A stretch of DNA of 10,866 nucleotides from an uncultured Eubacteriales bacterium (GTDB lineage Bacteria; Bacillota; Clostridia; UBA1381; UMGS1253). The notes beneath the pieces were generated by a model. The model did not search any database and was not told the DNA's origin. It was given only the letters and a program-made list of their open reading frames with translations. Where the stretch lies: assembly GCA_900550065.1 (NCBI GenBank), contig URQR01000056.1, positions 1 through 10,866 on the forward strand, given 5' to 3'. A program made the position numbers and the translations under genes. Shown here piece after piece: positions 1 to 6,464 of this stretch (position 1 is the first letter of the stretch; the number at the start of each line of letters is the position of its first letter).

Positions 1-875
1 TCATACGGCGCGACCACCGGCTCTACGCTCGTTTGCTCAAAGCCCAAATCGGCTAAGTGCAGCACATCTTTTGCAAAGTCTAAGTTATACGCTGTAAACG
101 TGCCGCGCACGTAGTAGTTGTCCTGCCCGCGTGACTGGGCAATATCTTGAAACTTCGGCACAATGCTGTCGTAGCTGCCGCTGCCGTCTACGCGTACGCG
201 CACGCGGTCGTTGACCTCCTTTGTGCCGTCAATGCTGAGCACAATGTTGGACATATTTTCGTTTATGTACGCCTTTTTCGCCTCATCGAGCAGCAGCCCG
301 TTCGTCGTAATCGTAAAGCGAAAGTTTTTTCCGTGTTTTGCGCCCTGCTTTTTGGCGTATTCAGTAATTTCCTTCACAACGCCAAAGTTCATCAACGGTT
401 CGCCGCCGAAATAGTCGATTTCGATATTCTTGCGCTTACCAGAATTTTGTATCACAAAGTCGATTGCTTTTTTACCCACCTCGGCCGACATCATCGACCG
501 GTCATGGTGAAAGCTGCCCGTATCGGCAAAGCAATACTTACAGCGCAGGTTGCAGTCGTGCGCAATATGCAGGCACATCGCCTTGACGACCGAGCGCTTC
601 TCTATATTTTTCGCATACTCCTCGTAAATGTCCGTCGTATACAGCAAATCTGCGTCTGCAAGGCCGCGGATTTCGTCGTATGCGCCGCAAATCTCGTCTT
701 TCGTGTACTTACCTGCAAGGGCCGACAGCAGCCCCTCCGGGCATGTATCACTGTTTATAAAGTCCTGTCCAAAGTACGCCACCACGTCATAGGCCGTGTC
801 GTCGAGCACATGCACCGCCCCGCTGAACACGTCGAGCACAATATTTTTCCCAAGCAATTGATAATAGTGTATCAT
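1..875 (-). CDS. scfB: SCIFF ranthipeptide maturase, radical SAM/SPASM enzyme (partial, C-terminus outside window)
   Basis: The first 291 residues are visible, and the gene runs off the left edge. Residues 1-95 or so fit the N-terminal peptide-recognition (RRE-like) region of RiPP maturases. The radical SAM core follows, with the [4Fe-4S]/SAM motif CNLRCKYC (Cys108, Cys112, Cys115), FGGEP at 156-160, TTNG at 190-193 and SIDG at 214-217. The C-terminal SPASM region with the auxiliary clusters should lie beyond the window. The family (CteB of Clostridium thermocellum, Tte1186 of Thermoanaerobacter) uses SAM radical chemistry in the cytoplasm to form a thioether between a Cys sulfur and a Thr carbon of the SCIFF peptide. 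The start at 875 is supported by an AGAGGG-type ribosome binding site at 885-890, nine bases upstream. The SCIFF precursor gene lies 97 bases upstream on the same strand, which fixes the assignment. Usual length is about 450 residues, so roughly a third is missing here. Confidence 0.93.
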   Translation of the reverse strand, partial: MIHYYQLLGKNIVLDVFSGAVHVLDDTAYDVVAYFGQDFINSDTCPEGLLSALAGKYTKDEICGAYDEIRGLADADLLYTTDIYEEYAKNIEKRSVVKAMCLHIAHDCNLRCKYCFADTGSFHHDRSMMSAEVGKKAIDFVIQNSGKRKNIEIDYFGGEPLMNFGVVKEITEYAKKQGAKHGKNFRFTITTNGLLLDEAKKAYINENMSNIVLSIDGTKEVNDRVRVRVDGSGSYDSIVPKFQDIAQSRGQDNYYVRGTFTAYNLDFAKDVLHLADLGFEQTSVEPVVAPY

Positions 876-924
876 TTCTAAAAACCCTCTTACTTCAACA
901 TTTTTCGCAAAATAGCCAAAAAGG

Positions 925-948
925 AAAGGGGCATTTTTATGCCCCTTT
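925..948 (-). terminator. Intercistronic hairpin between SCIFF precursor and maturase (partial terminator/attenuator)
   Basis: This is a perfect 10-bp stem, AAAGGGGCAT / ATGCCCCTTT, with a 4-base loop. It starts 24 bases after the SCIFF stop codon. On the minus strand it is followed by CCTTTTTGG, a short and interrupted T-tract, so termination should be incomplete. The maturase start lies 49 bases further on, and no separate promoter is evident between them. I infer that it raises precursor mRNA relative to enzyme mRNA, as is common in RiPP operons. It could instead stabilise the 3' end of the short transcript. Confidence 0.7.
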
Positions 949-972
949 GCCAGCAGTTCCAACTAAAAAAGC

Positions 973-1119
973 CTATTTGGAAAGCCTTTCACACTTCTGG
1001 TTCGCAACTGTGCACGACGTCTTGCATGCCGACTGGCACGATGTCTGGCACTCGCCGCAGCCGCCCTTTGCCGCAGATGCCTTCAGCGTTGCGCCATTTA
1101 ATGTTTTAATATGCTTCAT
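973..1119 (-). CDS. scfA: SCIFF (six cysteines in forty-five) ranthipeptide precursor
   Basis: This 48-residue peptide begins MKHIKTLNGATLKASAAKGG (leader). It carries six cysteines at positions 21, 24, 28, 32, 36 and 43 in the characteristic spacing, with the hallmark segment CQSACKTSCT at 28-37 followed by VANQKC. It is the substrate of the maturase encoded just downstream. In the characterised homologues the enzyme links Cys32 and Thr37 (from memory). The same pair is present here at the same numbers, in CKTSCT. SCIFF is nearly universal in Clostridia, and a role in cell-to-cell signalling has been proposed for some solventogenic species. A perfect AGGAGGA ribosome binding site at 1127-1133 lies seven bases before the ATG and fixes the start. 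No export signal is visible. The gene has its own promoter just upstream. Only the six short residues ERLSK plus the stop follow the last cysteine region, as in the family. Confidence 0.97.
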   Translation of the reverse strand: MKHIKTLNGATLKASAAKGGCGECQTSCQSACKTSCTVANQKCERLSK

Positions 1120-1162
1120 TGTTGATTCCTCCTAAAATGATTCAAAAATTTTACTTTGTTCT

Positions 1163-1191
1163 ATTATATACCGGATACCATACTTTGTCAA
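1163..1191 (-). promoter_or_regulatory. Sigma-A promoter of the SCIFF gene
   Basis: On the minus strand a perfect TTGACA (1186-1191) is followed, after exactly 17 bases, by a perfect TATAAT (1163-1168). Transcription should start near 1156, giving a leader of about 37 bases that contains the AGGAGGA site. The -35 box contains the TGA stop codon of the upstream acetyltransferase gene (1188-1190). DNA further upstream, about 1211-1245 inside that gene, is AT-rich and could act as an UP element. I infer strong, probably constitutive expression, and no operator repeat was seen. Confidence 0.92.
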
Positions 1192-1784
1192 GCACGGATC
1201 AACGCGCTGCATTGGTTTAAAATATTGTTTAATACATATTTATCAAGCGCGCAGACCGGCAAAAACGGCGCCGGTTCAGCCGCACCTTCTCCAATGTGCC
1301 GCTCAAACCACGCCACATCGTGCCACGCGCCGCGCTTATACCCCGTCTTATGGTAAACGCCAAGCTTTTGAAAGCCCATCGCTTCATGCAGCTTCTCACT
1401 GTTTTCGTTCGGCACGGTCACGCCGCCGTATACATTCCGTACGTTTTGCAGGCGCAAAATATCAATCAACGCCGTATAAAACGCTTTGCCAATCCCCATG
1501 CGTAAATAGTCTTGCTTTAGATACACCGACAGCTCCGCGTTCCAGCCATATGCAGCCCGCTCCTTTTGCCGGTGCGCATAGGCATAGCCAACGAGCCGGC
1601 CATCTATCTCGCAAACGAGATACGGGTACTGGGCGCTAAATTCGCGGATACGCTGAGTAAACGCTGCAAGTGAGGGTACCTCACACTCAAATGTAACCGC
1701 CGTATCGCGAATATACGGCGTATAAATCTCTAATATCTGCGCCGCGTCCGTCTCCTGAACAAACCGCAAGACCGCTTTTCCCAT
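1188..1784 (-). CDS. GNAT N-acetyltransferase, phosphinothricin/methionine-sulfoximine acetyltransferase-like
   Basis: This 198-residue cytoplasmic protein has a GNAT fold. The acetyl-CoA loop RMGIGK lies at 95-100, and the following NENSEKLHEAMGFQKLG segment is motif B. The signature GYKRGAWHDVAWFERH at 148-163 is typical of the Pat/YncA (MnaT) branch. That branch transfers acetyl groups to the amino group of phosphinothricin, methionine sulfoximine or related amino acids. In ordinary bacteria the true substrate is usually unknown, so no drug-resistance role is claimed. A GTG at 1793 in the same frame would add three residues, but the only ribosome binding site, AGGAA at 1794-1798, abuts that GTG and stands nine bases before the ATG at 1784. 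I therefore chose the ATG. The start lies 12 bases after the transketolase stop, implying co-transcription and possibly translational coupling. The domain ends near residue 167. The roughly 30-residue tail is unusual and its DNA is AT-rich. Confidence 0.88.
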   Translation of the reverse strand: MGKAVLRFVQETDAAQILEIYTPYIRDTAVTFECEVPSLAAFTQRIREFSAQYPYLVCEIDGRLVGYAYAHRQKERAAYGWNAELSVYLKQDYLRMGIGKAFYTALIDILRLQNVRNVYGGVTVPNENSEKLHEAMGFQKLGVYHKTGYKRGAWHDVAWFERHIGEGAAEPAPFLPVCALDKYVLNNILNQCSALIRA

Positions 1785-1793
1785 CCTGTACAC

Positions 1794-1798
1794 TTCCT
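1794..1798 (-). promoter_or_regulatory. Ribosome binding site deciding the GNAT start, overlapping the upstream stop codon
   Basis: AGGAA on the minus strand shares bases with the TAG stop of the transketolase C-terminal subunit (1797-1799). It is nine bases from the ATG at 1784 but zero bases from the alternative GTG at 1793. A ribosome terminating on the transketolase would sit directly on this site, so re-initiation coupling is plausible. Confidence 0.6.
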
Positions 1799-2744
1799 AT
1801 TTCCGCGCGAGCACATCGCGCACACGTGCGACAATATGCGGCGCGCTTAATTCATACAAATCGAGCAGCTCCGCCGGCTTGCCCGAGCAGCCGAACTTGT
1901 CCTTTACGCCGACAATTTCCATCGGCACAGGACGCTTCGCCGCCAAAACCTCCGCCACCGCGCTGCCAAGACCGCCGATTACACTATGTTCCTCGACACA
2001 AACAATTGCCCCGGTTTTCTGCGCTGATTCAATCACAAGCGCCTCGTCGACCGGCTTCACCGTCGACATGTCGATAAAGCGGACGCTCACACCCTGCGCG
2101 CGCAGCTCATCGACCGCTTTTACCGCTTCGTGCAGCAAAAGCCCCGCCGCAATCACCGTTACGTCCGTCCCTTCCTGCAAAATACGTCCTTTGCCAATTT
2201 CAAACTCGCCGTATTCCGCCTCGTCAAACAATACCGGCATCGCCAGCCGCGACAGGCGCAGATATGCCGGCTTATCGTAGTCCGCCAGCGCGCGCACAGC
2301 CGCCTTCGCCTCCGTCGCGTCCGCCGGCGAAACCACCGTCATGCCCGGAATGGCACGCATTAGGGCCACATCCTCCACACACTGGTGCGACGCGCCGTCC
2401 TCGCCGACCGTCACGCCGGCGTGCGACCCGACAACTACAACGTTGAGCGCCGGATAGCCGATTGAATTCCGAATCTGCTCATAGGCGCGCCCTGTTGCAA
2501 ACATCGCAAAGCTCGCGGCGAACACCTTTTTCCCGCACGAAGCAAGCCCTGCCGCCGTCGCCATCATATTGCCCTCCGCAATACCACAGTTGATATGCCG
2601 CTCAGGGTACTCCTTTCCAAACAGCGCCGTCATGGTCGAACAGCTCAAATCCGCATCCATAACTACAATATCCTCGCGTCCGCCAATGCGCGCGAGCTCC
2701 TGCCCGAAGGCGAGTCTTGTCGCAATACTCTTTGCCTCTGCCAT
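1797..2744 (-). CDS. tkt: Transketolase, C-terminal subunit
   Basis: This 315-residue protein corresponds to the pyrimidine-binding and C-terminal domains of transketolase. The conserved GIAEGNM segment at 54-60 carries the glutamate (Glu57) that activates thiamine diphosphate. GASHQ at 117-121 carries a conserved active-site His, and the last 120 residues form the transketolase C-terminal domain (from about residue 190, GRILQEGTDVTV). With the N-terminal subunit next door it forms the full enzyme. The enzyme moves two-carbon ketol units between sugar phosphates in the non-oxidative pentose phosphate pathway, in the cytoplasm. The start codon overlaps the N-subunit stop by one base (TAATG), with GGAGGG at 2754-2759 nine bases before the ATG. 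The overlap suggests coupled, stoichiometric synthesis. Splitting transketolase into two genes is common in Clostridia and Archaea, so this is not a frameshift. 1-Deoxyxylulose-5-phosphate synthase is ruled out by the two-gene layout and motifs. Confidence 0.95.
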   Translation of the reverse strand: MAEAKSIATRLAFGQELARIGGREDIVVMDADLSCSTMTALFGKEYPERHINCGIAEGNMMATAAGLASCGKKVFAASFAMFATGRAYEQIRNSIGYPALNVVVVGSHAGVTVGEDGASHQCVEDVALMRAIPGMTVVSPADATEAKAAVRALADYDKPAYLRLSRLAMPVLFDEAEYGEFEIGKGRILQEGTDVTVIAAGLLLHEAVKAVDELRAQGVSVRFIDMSTVKPVDEALVIESAQKTGAIVCVEEHSVIGGLGSAVAEVLAAKRPVPMEIVGVKDKFGCSGKPAELLDLYELSAPHIVARVRDVLARK

Positions 2745-3592
2745 TATGCCTCACCCTCCAATTCTGCAATCTGTGCGTCAAGCTCCGCTGCCGCCGCCTG
2801 ATACTGTGCTTCGTCCGGCGCGACACCGTGCCAGCCGGCCTGCCCTTCCATAAAGGAAACGCCCTTGCCCTTGACTGTTTTGCATACGATTGCCGTCGGC
2901 TTGCCCTTTGTGGCCTTTGCCTCCTGCACCGCGCGCTCAATTTCAGTAAAATCGTGCCCATCTATCTCAATTACATGCCAGCCAAACGCCTCATATTTTT
3001 CCCTTATCGGCGTCGGGTTCATCACCTTTGTCACTTCACCGTCAATTTGCAAACCGTTGTTGTCAACGAACAGCGTCAGGTTGTCAAGCCCGAAGTGGGG
3101 CGCAAACATCGCCGCCTCCCAAACTTGCCCCTCTTCGAGCTCTCCGTCGCCCGTTACTGTGTAGACGCGGTAGTCTTTTTTATCGATCTTTGCCGCGAGC
3201 GCCATACCGTTTGCCGTACTGACACCCTGCCCAAGCGAGCCGGTCGACATATCGACGCCCGGAACGCGCTTCATGTCGGGATGCCCCTGCAGAAAGTGCC
3301 CAATTTTGCGCAGATTCGACATTTCCTCCGGCGCAAAAAAGCCGCGTTCCGCCAGCGTGCCGTACAGCCCCGGCGCACAATGCCCCTTCGATAGCACGAA
3401 CCGGTCGCGGTCCGGGTCGTTCGGATTTTTCGGGTCCACCCGCAGCTCTTCAAAGTATAAGTACGTCAAAATGTCCGCGACGGAAAGCGAACCGCCCGGA
3501 TGCCCCGACTTAGCGTGGTACACCCCCGTTATCGCGTTCTTTCTCACTCTGGCCGCAATGATTTGAAGCTCTTTTACTCTGCCACTGTCCAT
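2744..3592 (-). CDS. tkt: Transketolase, N-terminal subunit
   Basis: This 282-residue protein corresponds to the thiamine-diphosphate-binding domain of transketolase. The diphosphate and Mg2+ site is the GDG...NN motif: GDG at 148-150 and NN at 178-179. SGHPGGSLS at 29-37, KGH at 69-71 and TGSLGQG at 117-123 are further transketolase signatures with active-site histidines. It pairs with the C-terminal subunit encoded immediately downstream. Length is normal for a split N-subunit. The ATG at 3592 follows AGGGGG at 3605-3610, a rather long 12-base spacing. A 55-base gap separates it from the Mini-III gene, with no convincing terminator or promoter, so I infer read-through from the cysE promoter. 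A weak internal promoter is not excluded. Confidence 0.95.
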   Translation of the reverse strand: MDSGRVKELQIIAARVRKNAITGVYHAKSGHPGGSLSVADILTYLYFEELRVDPKNPNDPDRDRFVLSKGHCAPGLYGTLAERGFFAPEEMSNLRKIGHFLQGHPDMKRVPGVDMSTGSLGQGVSTANGMALAAKIDKKDYRVYTVTGDGELEEGQVWEAAMFAPHFGLDNLTLFVDNNGLQIDGEVTKVMNPTPIREKYEAFGWHVIEIDGHDFTEIERAVQEAKATKGKPTAIVCKTVKGKGVSFMEGQAGWHGVAPDEAQYQAAAAELDAQIAELEGEA

Positions 3593-3647
3593 AAACCTGT
3601 TTTTCCCCCTTAAAATTGATCACAAAACACATCTATATAAAAACATT

Positions 3648-4055
3648 TCATTGTTCTTGTGCCGCCTCAAATGCAAGCGTCATCACCTCACGCAGCCGCT
3701 CGGCGCGCCCACTAAGGTACAAAAACCCCAATAGCGCCTCAAACCCGGTCGCCATCCGGTACTGCGCCACGTCGGCGTTTTTCGGCACAGTCGCCGACTT
3801 TGCGTTCCTGCCGCGCTTGTATACAGCAATCTCTTCTTCCGAGAGCTTGTCCAAAATTGCGTGTATGCTGCCCGCCTGTGCAGCGGCCTTCACATAGTGA
3901 ATCGCCAGCTTATGCAGTTTATTGGCCTGCAAATTCCCTTTCTGCATCAAGCGCGTACGCACATACAGCTCGTACACGCCGTCGCCCACGAACGCAAGCG
4001 TGAGCGGCGAATACAAGTTCGGCTGCTCTATTGTTTCATCCGGTATATAAGGCAT
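3648..4055 (-). CDS. mrnC: Mini-ribonuclease III (23S rRNA maturation)
   Basis: The 135-residue product matches Mini-III, an RNase III catalytic domain without the double-stranded RNA binding domain. It cleaves both strands of the 23S rRNA precursor stalk as a homodimer. Visible signatures are SPLTLAFVGDGVYELYVR near the N-terminus (the catalytic Asp lies in GDGVYE), KRGRNAKS and ATGFEALLGFLYL. The family is usually about 130-145 residues. An in-frame ATG at 4109 would add 18 mostly basic residues and overlap cysS by 16 bases, but no ribosome binding site precedes it. The ATG at 4055 has a G-rich GGGTGGGG upstream and gives the family length. I prefer 4055, with moderate confidence. The location directly after cysS is the usual Firmicutes arrangement and supports both identity and co-transcription. 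Confidence 0.93.
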   Translation of the reverse strand: MPYIPDETIEQPNLYSPLTLAFVGDGVYELYVRTRLMQKGNLQANKLHKLAIHYVKAAAQAGSIHAILDKLSEEEIAVYKRGRNAKSATVPKNADVAQYRMATGFEALLGFLYLSGRAERLREVMTLAFEAAQEQ

Positions 4056-4093
4056 TGCCCCACCCGCTTCTTTTTTGCGCCGCCGCGCAAAGA

Positions 4094-5497
4094 TTATTTT
4101 TTGCTCCATGTTACGCCGTTGGGCGTATCCTTTAATATAATTCCCATCTGCGTCAACTTGTCGCGAATCGCGTCCGCCGCCGCAAAATCCTTGTTCTTGC
4201 GCGCCTCGGTGCGCTGCGCAATCAGCGCCTCGACCTCGCTGTCGAGCGTGTCCTCTTCCCGCTTTTGCAGAACGCCCAAAACGGACGCAAGCTCCATAAA
4301 CGTCTGATGCGCAAGCTGCGCCGCCTGCTTCGACGGCTGCTGCGCCGCGTCGAGTGCGCTATTAATCGTTCTGGACAAATCAAACAGCGCCGCCAGCGCA
4401 CCCGCTGTATTGATATCGTCGTCCATCGCCGCGCGGAATTCGTCCTTGATACGGCCGACCGCTTCTGTCAGCGCGCTGTCCGCTGCTGTTTCACCGCCGT
4501 CCGCCGCGTTTTCGAGGAAGAACTCTACCTTTTCACGGCAGTTGTAGAGCCGCTCCAGCGCGTTCTGCGCCTGCGCTAATAAATCGCGCGAAAAGTTGAT
4601 CGGGCTTCTATAGTGCGCGCTGAGCATAAAGAAGCGGATTACCTCATAGTCAAACTCTTTTACAATGTCGCGCACGGTAAAGAAGTTGCCCTTCGATTTA
4701 CTCATTTTTACATTATCAATATTAATATAGCCGTTGTGCAGCCAGTAGTGTGCAAAGGGCTTACCACTCGCAGCCTCGCTCTGCGCAATCTCGTTTTCAT
4801 GGTGTGGAAAGATCAAGTCCTTGCCACCGGCATGGATGTCAATCGTCTCGCCCAAGTACTTGGTCGCCATGGCTGAACACTCGATGTGCCAGCCGGGCCG
4901 CCCCATCCCCCACGGGCTCTCCCACGCGGGCTCTCCGGGCTTTTGCGCCTTCCAAAGCGCAAAGTCCATCGCGTCGCGCTTACGCTCGTCCACGCTGATG
5001 CGCGCGCCCGCCTCTAAATCCTCAAGCGGCTGATGTGACAGCTTGCCGTAGCCGTCGAATTTCTTCGTGCTATAATATACATCGCCGTCAACCTCGTACG
5101 CATACCCTTCTTCAATCAGCTTCTGCACCAGCGCAATAATTTCCGCAATATTTTCCGTCGCGCGCGGGTGCACCGTCGCTTCTTCAATGCCGAGCCCCTT
5201 CGCGTCGATTTCGTACTCGCCGATAAAACGGTCGGCCAACTCCTTGACCGTAATACCCTCCTCGTTTGCGCGCTTAATCATCTTGTCGTCGATGTCGGTA
5301 AAGTTTTGAACAAACTTAACCGTGTAGCCGCAGTACTCAAAGTACCGCCTAAGCGCATCGAAAACGATAAACGGGCGTGCGTTTCCAATATGGAAAAAGT
5401 CGTACACCGTCGGCCCGCAGGCATAAATCTTAACCTCGCCGGGCTTCATGGGCTTAAATTCTTCTTTTTGCCGTGTCAGGGAATTGTATAATTTCAT
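4094..5497 (-). CDS. cysS: Cysteinyl-tRNA synthetase
   Basis: This is a 467-residue class I aminoacyl-tRNA synthetase that charges tRNA-Cys in the cytoplasm. The ATP-binding HIGH-type motif reads HIGN at 36-39, and KMSKS lies at 264-268. Four zinc ligands that read the cysteine thiol align as Cys27, Cys207, His232 and Glu236. The rest is the DALR anticodon domain and a short C-terminal domain, and the length is typical. AGGAGAT at about 5503-5509 precedes the ATG. It lies 36 bases downstream of cysE, so cysteine synthesis and cysteine charging are encoded together. No fault or insertion was seen. Confidence 0.98.
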   Translation of the reverse strand: MKLYNSLTRQKEEFKPMKPGEVKIYACGPTVYDFFHIGNARPFIVFDALRRYFEYCGYTVKFVQNFTDIDDKMIKRANEEGITVKELADRFIGEYEIDAKGLGIEEATVHPRATENIAEIIALVQKLIEEGYAYEVDGDVYYSTKKFDGYGKLSHQPLEDLEAGARISVDERKRDAMDFALWKAQKPGEPAWESPWGMGRPGWHIECSAMATKYLGETIDIHAGGKDLIFPHHENEIAQSEAASGKPFAHYWLHNGYINIDNVKMSKSKGNFFTVRDIVKEFDYEVIRFFMLSAHYRSPINFSRDLLAQAQNALERLYNCREKVEFFLENAADGGETAADSALTEAVGRIKDEFRAAMDDDINTAGALAALFDLSRTINSALDAAQQPSKQAAQLAHQTFMELASVLGVLQKREEDTLDSEVEALIAQRTEARKNKDFAAADAIRDKLTQMGIILKDTPNGVTWSKK

Positions 5498-5533
5498 AGT
5501 ACATCTCCTATTTTCAAAACTTTTGTATCGTAT

Positions 5534-6211
5534 TCACACCTCAGTGCTGTCTTGATTCATTAAATTCTTTTGCTCATCCTCTGTAAGCCGCTTCTCCAGC
5601 GTCTCGAGCTTTACAAGCAGCTTGCACAGCTCCATGCTCACCGGGTCGGGCATATGAATCTGGTCTAAGTCGACCGACGCCGGCGCAACGCGCACCTTGC
5701 CGCGCTTCACGACGCGCGCCGGTACGCCTACACACGTTGAATCCGGCTCCACCTCCGACAAAACGACGGCGTTTGCCGCGATTTTCGAGTTGTCGCCCAC
5801 CTTGAACGGGCCGAGTACCTTCGCCCCTGCACCAACCATCACGTTATTGCCAAGCGTCGGGTGACGCTTGCCCTCGTCTTTTCCTGTACCGCCGAGCGTC
5901 ACGCCCTGATAAATTGTACAGTTGTCTCCAATCTCCGCCGTCTCGCCAATTACAACGCCTGTTCCGTGGTCAATAAACAGCCCGCGCCCAATTTTTGCCC
6001 CCGGATGTATCTCAATCCCGGTCCAAAATTTGCCCGTCTGTGACACCCAGCGCGCCATAAACTTCATGTTGTGCTTATAAAACCAGTGTGCCAGGCGGTA
6101 GTACAGGATTGCGTGCAGGCCCGGGTACAACAGAAAAACCTCGAAGCCGTTGCGGGCCGCGGGGTCGCGCTCTAATATCGATTTGATGTCATACCGAAGG
6201 TTTGAAAACAT
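5534..6211 (-). CDS. cysE: Serine O-acetyltransferase
   Basis: The 225-residue enzyme transfers acetyl from acetyl-CoA to L-serine, giving O-acetylserine, the first step of cysteine synthesis. A short helical N-terminal domain is followed by a left-handed beta-helix of hexapeptide repeats (about 65-165). The repeats include IEIHPGAKIG, FIDHGTGVVIGETAEIG and VTLGGTGK. By alignment with the E. coli enzyme, the catalytic His is His82 (in DHGTG), its partner acid is Glu67 (IEIHP; Asp in E. coli, Glu common in Gram-positives), and the acetyl-CoA/serine-site His is His117 (KRHP). GVPARVV near 162-168 ends the fold. The last residue is Val, not the Ile that inserts into cysteine synthase in the classic complex, so complex formation is uncertain. 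AGGAGG at 6217-6222 is five bases from the ATG. It is the first gene of the cysE-cysS-mrnC unit. Confidence 0.97.
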   Translation of the reverse strand: MFSNLRYDIKSILERDPAARNGFEVFLLYPGLHAILYYRLAHWFYKHNMKFMARWVSQTGKFWTGIEIHPGAKIGRGLFIDHGTGVVIGETAEIGDNCTIYQGVTLGGTGKDEGKRHPTLGNNVMVGAGAKVLGPFKVGDNSKIAANAVVLSEVEPDSTCVGVPARVVKRGKVRVAPASVDLDQIHMPDPVSMELCKLLVKLETLEKRLTEDEQKNLMNQDSTEV

Positions 6212-6290
6212 CGGTGCCTCCTTACCTGCGCCCTGTAATGAAATCCCACGTTTTTATCACATAAATATCATACATAACTGTAATAAATTT

Positions 6291-6319
6291 ATTATATATT
6301 TAAAATGACAATCCGTCAA
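6291..6319 (-). promoter_or_regulatory. Sigma-A promoter of the cysE-cysS-mrnC unit
   Basis: On the minus strand TTGACG (6314-6319) and a perfect TATAAT (6291-6296) are separated by 17 bases. Transcription should start near 6284, leaving a leader of about 73 bases. That is too short for a T-box or S-box riboswitch, and no T-box signature was seen. The unit probably continues into the transketolase and GNAT genes. Confidence 0.85.
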
Positions 6320-6413
6320 TAGGGCCGCCGCGCTTTGGTTTGTGTTTTTTTCACCTGACTACGGCCCGTTCGTGAAATTTTACAGGAAGAAACCTATTTT
6401 TTTGTGCTTTATA

Positions 6414-6442
6414 TTGCTATTTTATGCGCTATCCGATATAAT
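6414..6442 (+). promoter_or_regulatory. Sigma-A promoter of the tandem membrane-protein genes
   Basis: TTGCTA (6414-6419), a 17-base spacer and a perfect TATAAT (6437-6442) lie directly before the first membrane-protein gene. The predicted start near 6449 leaves a leader of only about 16 bases, beginning almost on the AAGGAGGGG ribosome binding site (6451-6459). Upstream, TTTCAC (6349-6354) and GTGAAA (6372-6377) form an inverted repeat that might be an operator, but it is weak evidence. Confidence 0.75.
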
Positions 6443-6464
6443 GTGAAATAAAGGAGGGGTTTAT

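Noticed and set aside
147..881. Long plus-strand open frame of 244 codons
   Set aside because: It lies antisense to the radical SAM maturase, whose motifs and ribosome binding site are clear on the other strand. No ribosome binding site or recognisable family was seen.
1785..1793. GTG start for the GNAT gene
   Set aside because: The AGGAA ribosome binding site directly abuts it with no spacing. The ATG three codons later is correctly spaced.
2717..3394. Long plus-strand open frame of 225 codons
   Set aside because: It is antisense to the split transketolase and is explained by codon usage of the real genes. There is no ribosome binding site or recognisable motif.
1797..3592. Frameshifted or broken transketolase
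   Set aside because: The two parts overlap in a clean TAATG, each has its own ribosome binding site and conserved motifs, and split transketolases are normal in Clostridia.
3593..3647. Separate promoter or terminator between mrnC and transketolase
   Set aside because: Only AT-rich sequence with a poor -10-like TATAGAT was found. There is no stem-loop followed by a T-tract and no paired -35.
6212..6330. T-box or other cysteine-responsive riboswitch before cysE
   Set aside because: The predicted leader is only about 73 bases, with no T-box sequence, no specifier-type stem and no terminator hairpin.
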